Source: Nocardioides sediminis
GTDB taxonomy: Bacteria; Actinomycetota; Actinomycetes; Propionibacteriales; Nocardioidaceae
DNA: 64,000 bases
Assembly (NCBI RefSeq): GCF_003047295.1
Contig: NZ_PZYZ01000008.1
Span: 124,001 to 188,000, forward strand
Direction of reading: 5' to 3'
Position numbers and translations under genes: made by a program
Notes under the pieces: generated by a model
Database searches by the model: none
What the model was told of the DNA's origin: nothing
The model's input: the letters and a program-made list of their open reading frames with translations, nothing else
Shown: positions 1 to 9,277 of the stretch, piece by piece
Position numbering within the stretch: position 1 is the first letter of the stretch
Layout of the letters: every line of letters begins with the position of its first letter

Positions 1-182
1 AGCATCGTCGAGGCGCCGAGGAGCAGGTAGTAGGACGACAACGGCCGGTCGAGCGCGTCGCCCAGGGCCCGCAGACCCTTGAGGCGGCGCAGGCCCGGCC
101 GCGCCGAGATCCGGGGAAGCACGCGGGTCGGGGTGCCGACCTCGCTCGCCTCGGGATCGGCGCCCGGTGACAGGGTGGTCAT
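1..182 (-). CDS. ftsW: FtsW, lipid II polymerase, N-terminal fragment
   Basis: This is the 5' end of a gene running off the left edge of the window; only about 60 N-terminal residues are present. The visible protein starts MTTLSPGADPEASE, a hydrophilic cytoplasmic lead, followed by a basic stretch (RPGLRRLKGLRALGDALDRP) and the start of a first membrane helix (SSYYLLLGASTML), as in actinobacterial FtsW. FtsW is the SEDS-family glycosyltransferase that polymerises lipid II at the septum with its partner FtsI. Its place 23 bases downstream of murD, in the order murD-ftsW, is the standard dcw arrangement and is the main reason for the name. The catalytic region lies outside the window, so the call rests on context and the N-terminus. 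Confidence 0.82.
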   Translation of the reverse strand, partial: MTTLSPGADPEASEVGTPTRVLPRISARPGLRRLKGLRALGDALDRPLSSYYLLLGASTM

Positions 183-205
183 CGCGGTCGCTCCTCCCTC
201 CCGGC

Positions 206-1669
206 TCAGCTGCCGGTTCCCTCGATCCGGCGGTGGACCGCGGCGGCGAAGGCGTCGCCACGGGCGCCGTAGTTGGCGAACATGTCCATGGACGCGCACC
301 CCGGCGCGAGCAGCACGGTGTCGCCCTCGCGAGCCAGCCGCGCAGCCGCGTCGACGACGCGCTCCATCGGGTCCCCAGTCTCCCCGTCGCCGATCTCGAT
401 GACCGGCACATCGGGGGCGTGTCGCGAAAGGGCGTCGGCCACGACGTGGCGGTCCGCCCCGAGCAGCACGACACCGCGGAGCCGGCCCCGGACTGCCTGC
501 ACGAGGTCGTCGAAGCGGGCGCCCTTGGCCAGGCCGCCGGCGATCCAGACGACCGGGTCGTAGGCCTGGAGCGACGACTGGGCGGCGTGCGGGTTGGTGG
601 CCTTGGAGTCGTCCACCCAGGTGACTCCCCCGCTCTCGGCCACGTGCGCGATGCGGTGGCCGTCGGGGCGGAAGGCGCGCAGCCCGTCCCGGACCGCGGC
701 CTGCGGGACGCCGTGGGACCGCGCCAGCGCGGCGGCCGCCAGGGCGTTGGCCACGAAGTGCGGGGCCGGGGACGCCAGGTCCGCGATGGTGCACAGCTCG
801 GCGGCGCTGGTCGCCCGCTCCTCGATGAACGCCCGGTCCGCGAGGATGTCCTCCACCACGCCGACCATGCCGATCGAGGGCATGCCGAGGGTGAACCCGA
901 TCGCCCGGGCCCCCTCCACCACGTCGGCCTCGGCCACCAGCCGCTCGGTGGCCGGGTCGGCGACGTTGTAGACGCACGCCCGGCTGACCCGCTCGTAGAT
1001 GCGGCCCTTGTCGGCGGCGTAGTCGCCCATGCCGCCCGGGTACCAGTCGAGGTGGTCGGGCGCGAGGTTGAGCACGGCCGCCGACTCCGCCGCCATGGAG
1101 TGCGTGTAGTGGAGCTGGAAGCTGGACAGCTCGACGGCCAGGACGTCGTACGGCTCGGGGTCCATGACGGCCTCGACGATCGGGCGCCCCACGTTGCCGA
1201 CGCACGCGCTGCGCAGCCCGGCGGCGCGCAGGATCGAGTCGAGCATCTGCACGGTCGTGGTCTTGCCGTTGGTGCCGGTGACGGCCAGCCACGGCGACGC
1301 GTGCTCGGGGTCACGGAGGCGCCAGGCGAGCTCGACCTCGCCCCACACCGGTACGCCGCGGGCGGCGGCCTGCGCGAGCAGCGGCGCGTCGGGGCGCCAG
1401 CCCGGCGAGGTGACGAGCACGTCGACGTCGTCGGGGAGCGTCGCCGTGGCGCCCGGCTCGAGGCGGACGCGCGCGCCGAGGCTCTCCAGGAGAGTGGCCT
1501 TCTCCGCCTTCTCGTCGCTGGTGGCCTCGTCGAGCGCCGTCACGTCGGCCCCGAGGAAGAGCAGGTTGTCGGCCGCGGCGAAGCCCGAGACGCCGAAGCC
1601 GGCGACGACGGCGCGCACGCCGTCCCACGGGCCGTGGCGGCCGAGCCGGTCGAGGTCTGGGGTGGTCAT
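206..1669 (-). CDS. murD: UDP-N-acetylmuramoylalanine--D-glutamate ligase
   Basis: MurD adds D-glutamate to UDP-MurNAc-L-Ala in the cytoplasm, using ATP. The 487-residue protein has an N-terminal Rossmann-like domain (VVAGFGVSGFA, residues 21-31), the Mur-ligase ATP loop TGTNGKTTT (131-139), a central ATPase domain with the NLAPDHLDWY motif, and a C-terminal domain with VDDSKATNPHA, typical of MurD. The start chosen is the ATG at 1669, whose ATGA overlaps the mraY stop, so the two genes are translationally coupled. The open frame extends further upstream but only as the shadow of mraY. Length is slightly above the E. coli enzyme, normal for actinobacteria. Confidence 0.97.
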   Translation of the reverse strand: MTTPDLDRLGRHGPWDGVRAVVAGFGVSGFAAADNLLFLGADVTALDEATSDEKAEKATLLESLGARVRLEPGATATLPDDVDVLVTSPGWRPDAPLLAQAAARGVPVWGEVELAWRLRDPEHASPWLAVTGTNGKTTTVQMLDSILRAAGLRSACVGNVGRPIVEAVMDPEPYDVLAVELSSFQLHYTHSMAAESAAVLNLAPDHLDWYPGGMGDYAADKGRIYERVSRACVYNVADPATERLVAEADVVEGARAIGFTLGMPSIGMVGVVEDILADRAFIEERATSAAELCTIADLASPAPHFVANALAAAALARSHGVPQAAVRDGLRAFRPDGHRIAHVAESGGVTWVDDSKATNPHAAQSSLQAYDPVVWIAGGLAKGARFDDLVQAVRGRLRGVVLLGADRHVVADALSRHAPDVPVIEIGDGETGDPMERVVDAAARLAREGDTVLLAPGCASMDMFANYGARGDAFAAAVHRRIEGTGS

Positions 1670-2778
1670 CCGACGCCGGCCACCCATTCGGCGTAGAAGA
1701 CCCCGACCCCGGCGGCGACGCACAGGCCGGTGATGATCCAGAAGCGGATCACGATGGTGACCTGCTCCCAGCCGAGCATCTCGAAGTGGTGGTGCAGGGG
1801 CGTCATCCGGAACACCCGGTGGCCCGGCTGGACCCGGAAGACCGACCGGAAGAGCCCGCTGGCGCGGCTGACCTTGAAGACCGACACCTGGATCATCACC
1901 GAGAGGGTGACGGCCACGAACAGCCCGCCGATGATGACGAGCAGCAGCTCGGTGCGCGTCATGATCGCGAAGCCGGCCATCGCGCCGCCGAGCGCGAGCG
2001 ACCCGGTGTCGCCCATGAAGATCTGGGCGGGCGAGGCGTTCCACCACAGGAAGCCGAAGCACGCCCCGGTGATCGCGGCGGCGATCACGGCGAGGTCGAG
2101 CGGGTCGCGCACCTCGTAGCACTTGGGCCCGGCCTCGAGGGCGCACGACTGGCTGTTCTGCCAGATGTTGACCAGCGTGTACGCCGCGAAGACCAGGATG
2201 CTGCACCCGGTGGCGAGGCCGTCGAGGCCGTCGGTGAGGTTGACGGCGTTGCTGAAGCCGGTCACGAAGAACCAGATGAGGATGATCACGATGACCGTCG
2301 GCAGCGCGAACGCCTCGTAGTCGCGGATGAAGGAGATGTGCTGGGAGGCCGGCGTCTGGCCGCGGTCGTCCTCCAGCCAGGGAGAGAGCGCCAGGAACCC
2401 GAACACCACCGCGATGACGGTCTGCCCGATCATCTTGGCGCGGCTGCGCAGCCCGAGGTTGCGCTGCCGGCTGATCTTGATGAAGTCGTCGAGGAACCCG
2501 ACGACGCCGAGCCCGACGAAGAGGAACAGCAGCAGCATCGCGGAGGCCGACGGCATCTGCAGGGTGATGAGCTTGGCCGCGAAGTAGCCGACCACCGTCG
2601 CCAGGATGATGACGAGGCCGCCCATCGTCGGGGTGCCGCGCTTGGTGTGGTGGGTCGTCGGACCGTCGTCGCGGATCTCCTGGCCGTAGCCGCGGTGCGC
2701 CAGCACCTTGATCGCGTAACGGGTGCCGATCAACGAGATCAGCAGCGAGAGCCCGCCACCCAGCAGGATCGCTCTCAT
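1666..2778 (-). CDS. mraY: Phospho-N-acetylmuramoyl-pentapeptide-transferase
   Basis: MraY transfers phospho-MurNAc-pentapeptide to undecaprenyl phosphate, making lipid I on the inner face of the membrane. The 370-residue polytopic protein carries the family motifs: a cytoplasmic loop HHTKRGTPTMGG near residue 44, DGLDGLA, MGDTGSLALGG, and the HHHFE motif near the C-terminus. About ten membrane segments are visible. The start at 2778 (MRAILLGGG) overlaps the murF stop by four bases (ATGA); the frame continues upstream but without family similarity. It lies between murF and murD in the dcw operon. The NSQSCALEAGPKCYEVRDP loop between membrane segments contains two cysteines and is a lineage-specific insert of unknown role. 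Confidence 0.97.
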   Translation of the reverse strand: MRAILLGGGLSLLISLIGTRYAIKVLAHRGYGQEIRDDGPTTHHTKRGTPTMGGLVIILATVVGYFAAKLITLQMPSASAMLLLFLFVGLGVVGFLDDFIKISRQRNLGLRSRAKMIGQTVIAVVFGFLALSPWLEDDRGQTPASQHISFIRDYEAFALPTVIVIILIWFFVTGFSNAVNLTDGLDGLATGCSILVFAAYTLVNIWQNSQSCALEAGPKCYEVRDPLDLAVIAAAITGACFGFLWWNASPAQIFMGDTGSLALGGAMAGFAIMTRTELLLVIIGGLFVAVTLSVMIQVSVFKVSRASGLFRSVFRVQPGHRVFRMTPLHHHFEMLGWEQVTIVIRFWIITGLCVAAGVGVFYAEWVAGVG

Positions 2779-4160
2779 CCGCTGCTCCCTTCGGGACCGC
2801 CCTCGGGGGCGGCCAACAGTCCTTCGACGACGACTTCCAGCGCCGCCCCCCGCGATGCCTTCACGAGGACGACATCGGCAGCCGAGACATTCTCGCGCAA
2901 CCACGTCAGTGCCTCGTCACGCCCCGCCGTGATGATCGCCTCACCGGCTCCGAACCCCTCGGCCACGTGGGCGGCCATCTCGCCGACCGTGACCAGCACC
3001 TCGACGCCGGCGTCGGCGGCGTACCGGCCGACCCGCTGGTGGGCCTGGACGGCATCGGGCCCGAGCTCGAGCATCTCCCCCAGGACCGCGACGGTACGCC
3101 GCCCCGATCGCTGGCCGATGAGCTGCAGGGACTCCAGGGCGGCCTCCATCGACTCCGGGTTGGCGTTGTAGGCGTCGTTGACGACCACCGCACCGTCGGC
3201 CCTCTCGCGGACCTCCATCCGCCAGCGGCTGGCCTCCCGGGCGTCGGCGAGCGCGTCGGCGACCGTGTCGAGGTCGACGCCGGCGGCCAGCGCCATCGCG
3301 GCGGCCGCCGCGGCGTTGCGCCACTGGAAGGCGCCGACCTGGGCGAGGTGGACGGTGGCGCCCGAGCCGCGGTGCACGAGGTCGAAGGACTGGCGGCCGA
3401 GCTCGTCGCTGGTCAGGTCTCTGACCGCGACGTCCGCCGGCGGCCTGCCGAAGGTCGTGACTCGGGCGACCGTGCGCTCCGCCATGGCGGCGACGAGCGG
3501 GTCCTCGGAGTTGAGGACGGCCGTGCCGTCGGCCGGGAGGGCCTCGACGATCTCGCCCTTGGCCAGCGCGATGGCCTCGCGACTGCCGAACTCCCCGATG
3601 TGCGCCGTGCCGACGTTGAGCACGGCAGCCACCGTGGGCGGGGCGATCGTGCACAGGTAGCCGACGTGACCGACGCCGCGGGCGCCCATCTCCACGACGA
3701 GGTAGCGGGTCGCCTCGGTGGCCCGGAGGACCGTGAGCGGGACCCCGATCTCGTTGTTGAAGTTGCCCCGGGTGGCGATCGTCGGCCCGGCCGCCGCGAG
3801 CACGTGCGCCAGGTAGTCCTTGGTGCCGGTCTTGCCCTGGCTGCCGGTGAGCGCCAGCACGGTCAGGTCGGGGAGCCGGTCGACCACGTGGCGCGCCAGC
3901 ACGCCGAGCGCCCGGACCACGTCGTCGACCACCACGGTCGGGGCGTCCGTGGCACGGCTGCCCAGGACGGCGGCGGCGCCGGCCTCGATCGCCGTGCGGG
4001 CGTAGTCGTGGCCGTCCACCCGGTCGCCGACCACGGCGACGAACAGTCCGTGCGGCTCGGGCGTGCGGGTGTCGACGAAGGCACCACCGGTCACGGTGGC
4101 CCCGCCGTGCGCCACGCCACCCACCACGTCGGCGATCTCGGCCAGGGTCATCTCGATCAT
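2775..4160 (-). CDS. murF: UDP-MurNAc-tripeptide--D-alanyl-D-alanine ligase
   Basis: MurF adds the D-Ala-D-Ala dipeptide, completing the cytoplasmic pentapeptide precursor. The 461-residue protein has the three Mur-ligase domains: an N-terminal UDP-substrate domain, an ATP-binding loop TGSQGKTGTKDYL near residue 105, and a C-terminal ligase domain containing VVNDAYNANPESM, a MurF signature. The start MIEMTLAEIAD at 4160 is preferred over the internal ATG three codons on, because it forms an ATGA overlap with the murE stop. Its own stop overlaps the mraY start by four bases. Expression should therefore be coupled along murE-murF-mraY-murD. Confidence 0.96.
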   Translation of the reverse strand: MIEMTLAEIADVVGGVAHGGATVTGGAFVDTRTPEPHGLFVAVVGDRVDGHDYARTAIEAGAAAVLGSRATDAPTVVVDDVVRALGVLARHVVDRLPDLTVLALTGSQGKTGTKDYLAHVLAAAGPTIATRGNFNNEIGVPLTVLRATEATRYLVVEMGARGVGHVGYLCTIAPPTVAAVLNVGTAHIGEFGSREAIALAKGEIVEALPADGTAVLNSEDPLVAAMAERTVARVTTFGRPPADVAVRDLTSDELGRQSFDLVHRGSGATVHLAQVGAFQWRNAAAAAAMALAAGVDLDTVADALADAREASRWRMEVRERADGAVVVNDAYNANPESMEAALESLQLIGQRSGRRTVAVLGEMLELGPDAVQAHQRVGRYAADAGVEVLVTVGEMAAHVAEGFGAGEAIITAGRDEALTWLRENVSAADVVLVKASRGAALEVVVEGLLAAPEGGPEGSSG

Positions 4161-5674
4161 CGGCGGACCTGCGCGATCTCCTCGGCGGCGACGGTGCGGT
4201 CGTCGAACGGGTGCACCTCGCCGTGCACCTCCTGCCCGGTCTCGTGCCCCTTGCCGGCGACGAGCACGACGTCGCCGGGCCGGGCGCGGCGGACGGCGTC
4301 GCGGATGGCCGCGCGCCGGTCGCCGATCTCGACGACCTCGGCGGTGCCCCCCTGCGCGCCGGCGACCACGGCCGCCCGGATGGCGGCCGGGTCCTCGGTG
4401 CGCGGGTTGTCGTCGGTGACGACCACGACGTCGGCGAGCCGGGCGGCGATCTCGCCCATCATCGGCCGCTTGCCCGGGTCGCGGTCGCCGCCGGCGCCCA
4501 GGACGACGACGACCCGGCCCTCGGTGAGGGGGCGCAAGGTGGCCAGGACGGCCTCGAGCGCGTCGGGCTTGTGGGCGTAGTCGACGACGACCGTGAAGTC
4601 CTGGCCGGCGTCGACGCGCTCGAGCCGGCCCGGCACTCCCCCGCCGGCGGCGATGCCGCGGGCGACCTGGTGGGGGTCGAGGCCCGCGAGGGCGGCCGAG
4701 GCGATGGCCGCCAGGGCGTTGGACACGTTGAAGGCGCCGGGCACCGGGCAGCCCGCGGCGACGCGCAGGCCGTCAGGGCCCTCGACGGCGAACCGGGCGC
4801 CGTCCCGGGACAGCTCGACGTCCACGGCCCGCCAGTCGGCGTCGCGCCCTTCCGCCGAGAAGGTCTGCATCGGGATGCCGGCCCGCTCCAGGAGGACGCG
4901 GCCGTGCTCGTCGTCCACGTTGGTCAGCCCCCGGCGGGCGCGCTCGGGGGTGAAGAGGGACGCCTTGGCGGCGAAGTAGTCGTCGACTCCTTCGTGGAAG
5001 TCGAGGTGGTCGCGACCGAGGTTGAGGAAGGTCGCCACGTCGAAGACCACGCCGTCGACCCGGCCGAGCACCAGCGCGTGGCTGGAGACCTCCATCGCGC
5101 ACGCCACGACGCCCTGCTCGCGCATCACCGCGAACAGCCCGTGCAGGTCCGGCGCCTCGGGGGTGGTCAGCGACGTCTTGACGTCGGCGCCGTGGATGCG
5201 GGTGCCGACCGTGCCGACGACCGCAGCGGGTACGCCGGCCTGCTCGAGGCCGGCCTCCAGGAGCCGCGTCGTCGTGGTCTTGCCCTGGGTGCCGGTGACG
5301 CCGAGGACCGTGAGGTCGGCGGCGGGCTCGCCGTAGACGTGCGCGGCCACCCGGCCGAGCACGGCGCGCGGCTGCTCGACCACGAGCACCGGGGTCCCGC
5401 CGGGGAGGCGGCGGGCGCCGTCCTCGTCGGTGAGCACGGCGACCGCTCCGGCGGCGATGGCCTGCTCGGCGAAGTCGGCGCCGTGCGCGCGGGCGCCCGG
5501 GAGGGCGGCGTACAGGTCGCCGGGGAGGATGCGTTGGGTGCTGAGGGAGATCCCGGAGACGGCGACGTCGAGGTCGCCGTCCGTGCGGAGGGTGCCGAGC
5601 CAGTCGGCCAGGTCGGCCAGTCGGGTCACGACGGGCGAGGCTGGCCGGGTGCCGGTCTGGGGGTTGCCGATCAC
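4157..5674 (-). CDS. murE: UDP-MurNAc-L-Ala-D-Glu--diaminopimelate ligase
   Basis: MurE adds the third residue of the stem peptide. The 505-residue protein has the ATP loop GVTGTQGKTTTTRLL, the NLGRDHLDFHEG motif, and the C-terminal DDNPRTEDP. The DNPR motif is the residue set associated with diaminopimelate rather than lysine recognition, which fits LL- or meso-DAP walls in this lineage. The start is a GTG at 5674 (VIGNPQTG). It sits seven bases after a TAGTCT -10 hexamer, so an internal, leaderless promoter may drive murE onward within the dcw cluster. Upstream ftsI ends 24 bases away. Its stop overlaps murF by four bases. Confidence 0.96.
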   Translation of the reverse strand: MIGNPQTGTRPASPVVTRLADLADWLGTLRTDGDLDVAVSGISLSTQRILPGDLYAALPGARAHGADFAEQAIAAGAVAVLTDEDGARRLPGGTPVLVVEQPRAVLGRVAAHVYGEPAADLTVLGVTGTQGKTTTTRLLEAGLEQAGVPAAVVGTVGTRIHGADVKTSLTTPEAPDLHGLFAVMREQGVVACAMEVSSHALVLGRVDGVVFDVATFLNLGRDHLDFHEGVDDYFAAKASLFTPERARRGLTNVDDEHGRVLLERAGIPMQTFSAEGRDADWRAVDVELSRDGARFAVEGPDGLRVAAGCPVPGAFNVSNALAAIASAALAGLDPHQVARGIAAGGGVPGRLERVDAGQDFTVVVDYAHKPDALEAVLATLRPLTEGRVVVVLGAGGDRDPGKRPMMGEIAARLADVVVVTDDNPRTEDPAAIRAAVVAGAQGGTAEVVEIGDRRAAIRDAVRRARPGDVVLVAGKGHETGQEVHGEVHPFDDRTVAAEEIAQVRR

Positions 5675-5681
5675 GGTGGGG

Positions 5682-5687
5682 AGACTA
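5682..5687 (-). promoter_or_regulatory. -10 element of predicted leaderless murE promoter
   Basis: TAGTCT on the minus strand, separated by 7 bases from the murE GTG. The geometry puts the transcription start at the start codon. No clear -35 was seen; it would lie within the 3' end of ftsI. Confidence 0.5.
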
Positions 5688-5698
5688 GCCGCGACCGG

Positions 5699-7540
5699 TC
5701 ACCACTCGACCGGCAGGCGCGAGGGCTTGCCGTCGGTGGGCGGGACGCCGTAGCGGCCCAGCGCGTAGCCGAGGATCCGGGAGAAGGCGGGACCGGCGAT
5801 CGTGGCGCCACCACCGTCGACCTGGGGGGCGTGGACGGCGACGTAGACGGTGAACCGGGGGTCGTCGGCCGGTGCGAAGCCCCCGAAGGAGACGGTGGTG
5901 GAGCCGTCGTAGCAGCCGCACTCGTCGTCGACCCGCTGCGCGGTGCCGGTCTTGCCCGCGGTGAGGTAGCCCGGGACGGCGGCCATCGGCGCGACGCCGG
6001 CGCCCTCGTGGGTGACGCGCTCCATCATCCGCGCGGTCTGGCGTGCGGCCTGCTCGCTGACCACCCGCGTGGCCTCGGCGTTGTCGGTGCCGACCTCGAC
6101 GCCCTCGTCGGTCGTGGCACTGCCCTGGATCAGGCTGGGCGCGATCCGGACGCCGCCGTTGGCGATGGTGTTGACGGCGGCGGTCATCTGGACGGCGTTG
6201 ACCGACAGCGACTGGCCGAACGCGACGCGGTCCTTGGTCTGGGAGGTCATCACGTCGCCGTCGGTGAGGATGCCGGGCGACTCGCCGCGGACGCCGACGT
6301 CGGTGCGCGAGCCGAGCCCGAAGGCCCGGAGGTAGGTCGTGAGGTCCTGCGGCGTGAACGCGTCGGCCGCGAGCACGGTGCCGATGTTGGACGACTTGGC
6401 CAGGATCCCGGTCATCGTCAGCTTGATGTTGCCGTGGTCGAACCAGTCGCCGATCGGCCGGTCCTGGCGGTGCAGCAGCGCCGGCACCCGGAACTTCTGG
6501 CGCGGCGTCACCTTGCCGGCGTCGATGAGGGAGGCGACGGTGAGCACCTTCTCCACCGAGCCGGGCTCGTAGGCGTCGTTGAGCGCTCGGGAGCCGAGAT
6601 CCTCCTTGTCGGCCTCCAGCGGCTCGTTGGCGTCGAAGGTCGGGGCGTCGGCCAGCGCGAGGATCTCGCCGGTGCGGGTGTCCATCACCAGGGCGACGCC
6701 GCTGGCGGCCCGGTACTTCTGCAGCGTCTGGCCCAGCACCCGCTGGGTGAACCACTGGAGGTCGAGGTCGAGGGTGGTGCGCAGCGCCTCCCCGTTGCTG
6801 GCGGGCACCACGCTGTTCTCGCCGAGCGGCACCCGGTTGCCGCCGCCCACGGTGTAGCGGGCCGTGCCGTCCTGGCCCGCCAGCTGCGCGTCGAAGGTGC
6901 GCTCGAAGCCGCCGAGCGGCTCGTCGGTCCCCATGAAGCCGAGCAGGTTGGCGGCCACGTCGTCGGCCGGGTAGTCCCGGATCGGGTCGTCCTCGAGGGT
7001 GATCCCCTTGAAGCCGGCCTCGCTCAGCTGGTCCAGCACGTCGCTGGCCAGGGTGCTCGGGACCCGTCGGGCGACGTACTCGTAGCGGCTGCCCTCCTCG
7101 CGTCCGCGCAGCGCGCGCAGGGTGCGGAAGTAGTCGACCTGGAGGCCGGTCGAGAGGATCTGTGCGATGGCCGGGGCGTCGTCGGCCGTCATGACCGGGT
7201 CGGCGATGACCATCTTGCCCTGGATCGAGTCGGCCAGCGGTACGCCGTTGCGGTCCAGGATGTCGCCGCGCTCGGCCGGGAGGACGACCTGCTGCACACC
7301 CTCGGCGGCGGCCATCGCGGCGTACGACTTGGGGTCGATGCCCTGGAGCTGCACGAGCCGGGCGCCGAAGAAGGACAGCACCATCGCGATGAGGATCAGG
7401 CCCACCCGCAGGCGCAGCTGCGGCGACCCACGACGTGCGGTGGTCCGGCTGGCGGTCCGGTTGGCGGCGGGCACTCCGTCTCCGTCCTGGCTGGCTGTGG
7501 GCTGGCGGGGGTCTGGCTGGGGCTGGTGGGGCCGCTCCAA
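5699..7540 (-). CDS. ftsI: Septal peptidoglycan transpeptidase FtsI (PBP3)
   Basis: FtsI is the class B penicillin-binding protein that crosslinks septal peptidoglycan with FtsW. The protein has a cytoplasmic N-terminus, one membrane helix (VGLILIAMVLSFFGARLV), a PBP dimerisation domain with the conserved RGDILDRNG, and a transpeptidase domain with all three active-site motifs: SVEK (SxxK), SSN (SxN) and KTGTA. A cysteine pair (ECGCYDG) follows KTGTA closely. The longest frame starts with TTG at 7540; a GTG at 7474 is an alternative that keeps the membrane helix and shortens the tail. It follows the ftsL-like gene by 42 bases. Extracytoplasmic catalytic domain, beta-lactam target by family. 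Confidence 0.95.
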   Translation of the reverse strand: MERPHQPQPDPRQPTASQDGDGVPAANRTASRTTARRGSPQLRLRVGLILIAMVLSFFGARLVQLQGIDPKSYAAMAAAEGVQQVVLPAERGDILDRNGVPLADSIQGKMVIADPVMTADDAPAIAQILSTGLQVDYFRTLRALRGREEGSRYEYVARRVPSTLASDVLDQLSEAGFKGITLEDDPIRDYPADDVAANLLGFMGTDEPLGGFERTFDAQLAGQDGTARYTVGGGNRVPLGENSVVPASNGEALRTTLDLDLQWFTQRVLGQTLQKYRAASGVALVMDTRTGEILALADAPTFDANEPLEADKEDLGSRALNDAYEPGSVEKVLTVASLIDAGKVTPRQKFRVPALLHRQDRPIGDWFDHGNIKLTMTGILAKSSNIGTVLAADAFTPQDLTTYLRAFGLGSRTDVGVRGESPGILTDGDVMTSQTKDRVAFGQSLSVNAVQMTAAVNTIANGGVRIAPSLIQGSATTDEGVEVGTDNAEATRVVSEQAARQTARMMERVTHEGAGVAPMAAVPGYLTAGKTGTAQRVDDECGCYDGSTTVSFGGFAPADDPRFTVYVAVHAPQVDGGGATIAGPAFSRILGYALGRYGVPPTDGKPSRLPVEW

Positions 7541-7582
7541 GTTCTACCCGGAGCGGGGGGTCGGGGCCGTCAGGCCGCGCCG

Positions 7583-8128
7583 TCAGCGACCGTTGCGGTT
7601 CTGCTTCTTCGCCGGCTCCGGAGCCGCCTCGGCGGGCACCTCGGTGGCGGGGACCTCGACGATCGTCGGGGCCGGGGCGAGCACCTCGGGCTTGACCGGG
7701 GCCGGGGGGTTGAGGTTGAGGCGGTCCTCTGCGGTGGCCGGCGTCTTCACGCCCTCGACCGACCCGCCGCCCAGGGTGATGAAGGTGGGGGCCGACGGCA
7801 CGACCATGCCCATCTGCTGCGCCTCCGTCGCGACGCGCTGCGGGTTGCGGAGCTCGTCGAGCTCCATCTGCAGGGTCTGCTGCCGCGCGGCGAGGTCGGT
7901 CGCCTCCTTCTCCAGCGCGGTCGCGGCGAAGGACGCCTGCTGCATGGAGGTGTTGAAGAGCAGCAGCCCGACGATGCCACCGACGAGCAGCAGGCTCACC
8001 AGGGTCACGAACGGGACCTTGGGGGCGCGGGTGCGGGTGCGCGGGACGACCGAGAGGCGGGCCCGCTCGACGGCCTCCTGCGCGATGCGAGGGACGCGGT
8101 GGCGGATCTGGACGGCAGGGCTGCTCAT
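7583..8128 (-). CDS. FtsL-like single-pass septal protein
   Basis: A 181-residue protein with a basic cytoplasmic lead, one membrane helix ([19 protein letters not shown], about residues 41-59) and a following coiled-coil stretch rich in Ala, Leu, Glu and Gln that ends in a Pro/Ala/Glu tail. This architecture and position between rsmH and ftsI match FtsL (septum formation initiator-like), which in the family pairs with DivIB/FtsQ and DivIC to recruit FtsW-FtsI. Sequence identity among FtsL proteins is low, so the symbol is left blank. The ATG at 8128 overlaps the rsmH stop by four bases. The C-terminal tail ends [10 protein letters not shown] and is probably disordered. Confidence 0.8.
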   Translation of the reverse strand: MSSPAVQIRHRVPRIAQEAVERARLSVVPRTRTRAPKVPFVTLVSLLLVGGIVGLLLFNTSMQQASFAATALEKEATDLAARQQTLQMELDELRNPQRVATEAQQMGMVVPSAPTFITLGGGSVEGVKTPATAEDRLNLNPPAPVKPEVLAPAPTIVEVPATEVPAEAAPEPAKKQNRNGR

Positions 8129-9099
8129 CGGACGGCTCCTCGGTGGGGCTCTCGGGGAAGTACTCGCTCGAGTGCGCGCAGGCGCACCGAGGCGGCTCGG
8201 GGGTTCTCCTCGACCTCGTGCTCGTCGGCCTGCTCGGCACCGCGGGTGACGAGGCGGAAGGCCGGCTCGCTCCCCTCGGGCACGAACGGCAGGTCGGGCG
8301 GCACGTCGAGGCGGGTGGCGGCGGTGAAGGCCCGCTTGACCAGCCGGTCCTCGAGGGAGTGGTAGGACTCGACGACGACACGGCCGCCGAGGTCGATCGC
8401 CTCGATTGCGGCGGGGATGGCGCGGCGGAGCACGGCGAGCTCGTCGTTGACCTCCATGCGCAGGGCCTGGAAGGTGCGCTTGGCGGGGTGTCCCCCGGTA
8501 CGCCGCGCGGGCGCCGGGATCTCGGCGTACAGCAGCTCGACGAGCCGGGCGCTGGTGGCGAACGGCTCCCGCTCGCGCTCGCGGACCACGGCGTGGGCGA
8601 TCTTGCGGGCGAACTTCTCCTCGCCGTACTCCTTGAGGACCCGGGTCAGGTCGGCGGCGGAGTAGGTGTTGAGCACCTCGGCGGCCGTGATGCCCGTCGT
8701 GCTGTCCATCCGCATGTCCAGCGGCGCGTCCTCGGCGTAGGCGAAGCCGCGCTCGCGCAGGTCGAGCTGCATGGAGGAGACACCGAGGTCGAAGAACACC
8801 GCGTCCACCGCGTCGAGGCCCTGGGCGGCGAGGACATCGAGGATCTCGTCGTAGACCGCGTGCACGCCGGTGAACCGGTCCCCGAAGGGTGCGAGGCGTC
8901 GTCCGGCCAGCTCGAGCGCGGCCGGGTCGCGGTCGATGCCGATGACACGGGCCCGGGGGCAGTGCTCGAGCACGGCCTCGCTGTGCCCGCCGAGGCCGAG
9001 GGTGCAGTCGACCAGGACGGCCCCGTCGCGGTCCAGGGCAGGGCGGAGGAGAGCGACGACCCGGTCGACCAGCACCGGGGCGTGGCTGGGGGTGGTCAT
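8125..9099 (-). CDS. rsmH: 16S rRNA m4C1402 methyltransferase
   Basis: RsmH (MraW) methylates N4 of C1402 in the decoding centre of 16S rRNA using S-adenosylmethionine. The 324-residue protein has the characteristic opening [13 protein letters not shown], the SAM motif [14 protein letters not shown] (residues about 30-43), [10 protein letters not shown], and the late family motif [14 protein letters not shown]. Length is standard. The start ATG at 9099 lies four bases past the stop of the small upstream gene. The stop overlaps the ftsL-like start (ATGA). Position second or third in the dcw cluster after mraZ is conserved in bacteria. Confidence 0.97.
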   Translation of the reverse strand: MTTPSHAPVLVDRVVALLRPALDRDGAVLVDCTLGLGGHSEAVLEHCPRARVIGIDRDPAALELAGRRLAPFGDRFTGVHAVYDEILDVLAAQGLDAVDAVFFDLGVSSMQLDLRERGFAYAEDAPLDMRMDSTTGITAAEVLNTYSAADLTRVLKEYGEEKFARKIAHAVVREREREPFATSARLVELLYAEIPAPARRTGGHPAKRTFQALRMEVNDELAVLRRAIPAAIEAIDLGGRVVVESYHSLEDRLVKRAFTAATRLDVPPDLPFVPEGSEPAFRLVTRGAEQADEHEVEENPRAASVRLRALERVLPREPHRGAVR

Positions 9100-9103
9100 C
9101 GAG

Positions 9104-9277
9104 TCAGCCCTGCCGGCCCAGGTGCGAGAGCAGCACGAGCGCGGCGGCGAGCGTGCCCGAGGCCGCGGCGGAGAACGCCATCACCGTGACGGCGTCGCGC
9201 GCCTGGTCCCGCACGCGCGGCGGACGACCGGCGATGGAGTGCCCCCTCACGGGTGCGCTCAGGCTCCTGGTGCTCAT
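9104..9277 (-). CDS. Small single-pass membrane protein between mraZ and rsmH
   Basis: A 57-codon frame beginning [14 protein letters not shown] and ending with one hydrophobic helix ([19 protein letters not shown]) and a short basic tail (SHLGRQG). It ends four bases before rsmH, in the same direction, so it is probably translated from the mraZ-rsmH message. A longer reading from a GTG at 9343 (79 residues) is possible, but the added part is low-complexity and lacks a ribosome site. No family was recognised. The size, single helix and dcw position suggest a small septum- or wall-associated protein; this is inference. Conservation between related genomes would be needed to accept it as a gene. 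Confidence 0.5.
   Translation of the reverse strand: MSTRSLSAPVRGHSIAGRPPRVRDQARDAVTVMAFSAAASGTLAAALVLLSHLGRQG

Noticed and set aside
4211..8365. A plus-strand open frame of 1384 codons across murE, ftsI and the ftsL-like gene
   Set aside because: It is antisense to four real genes and its protein is a low-complexity Gly/Arg/Asp/Val mix without family motifs. Such long shadows are expected at 73% GC.
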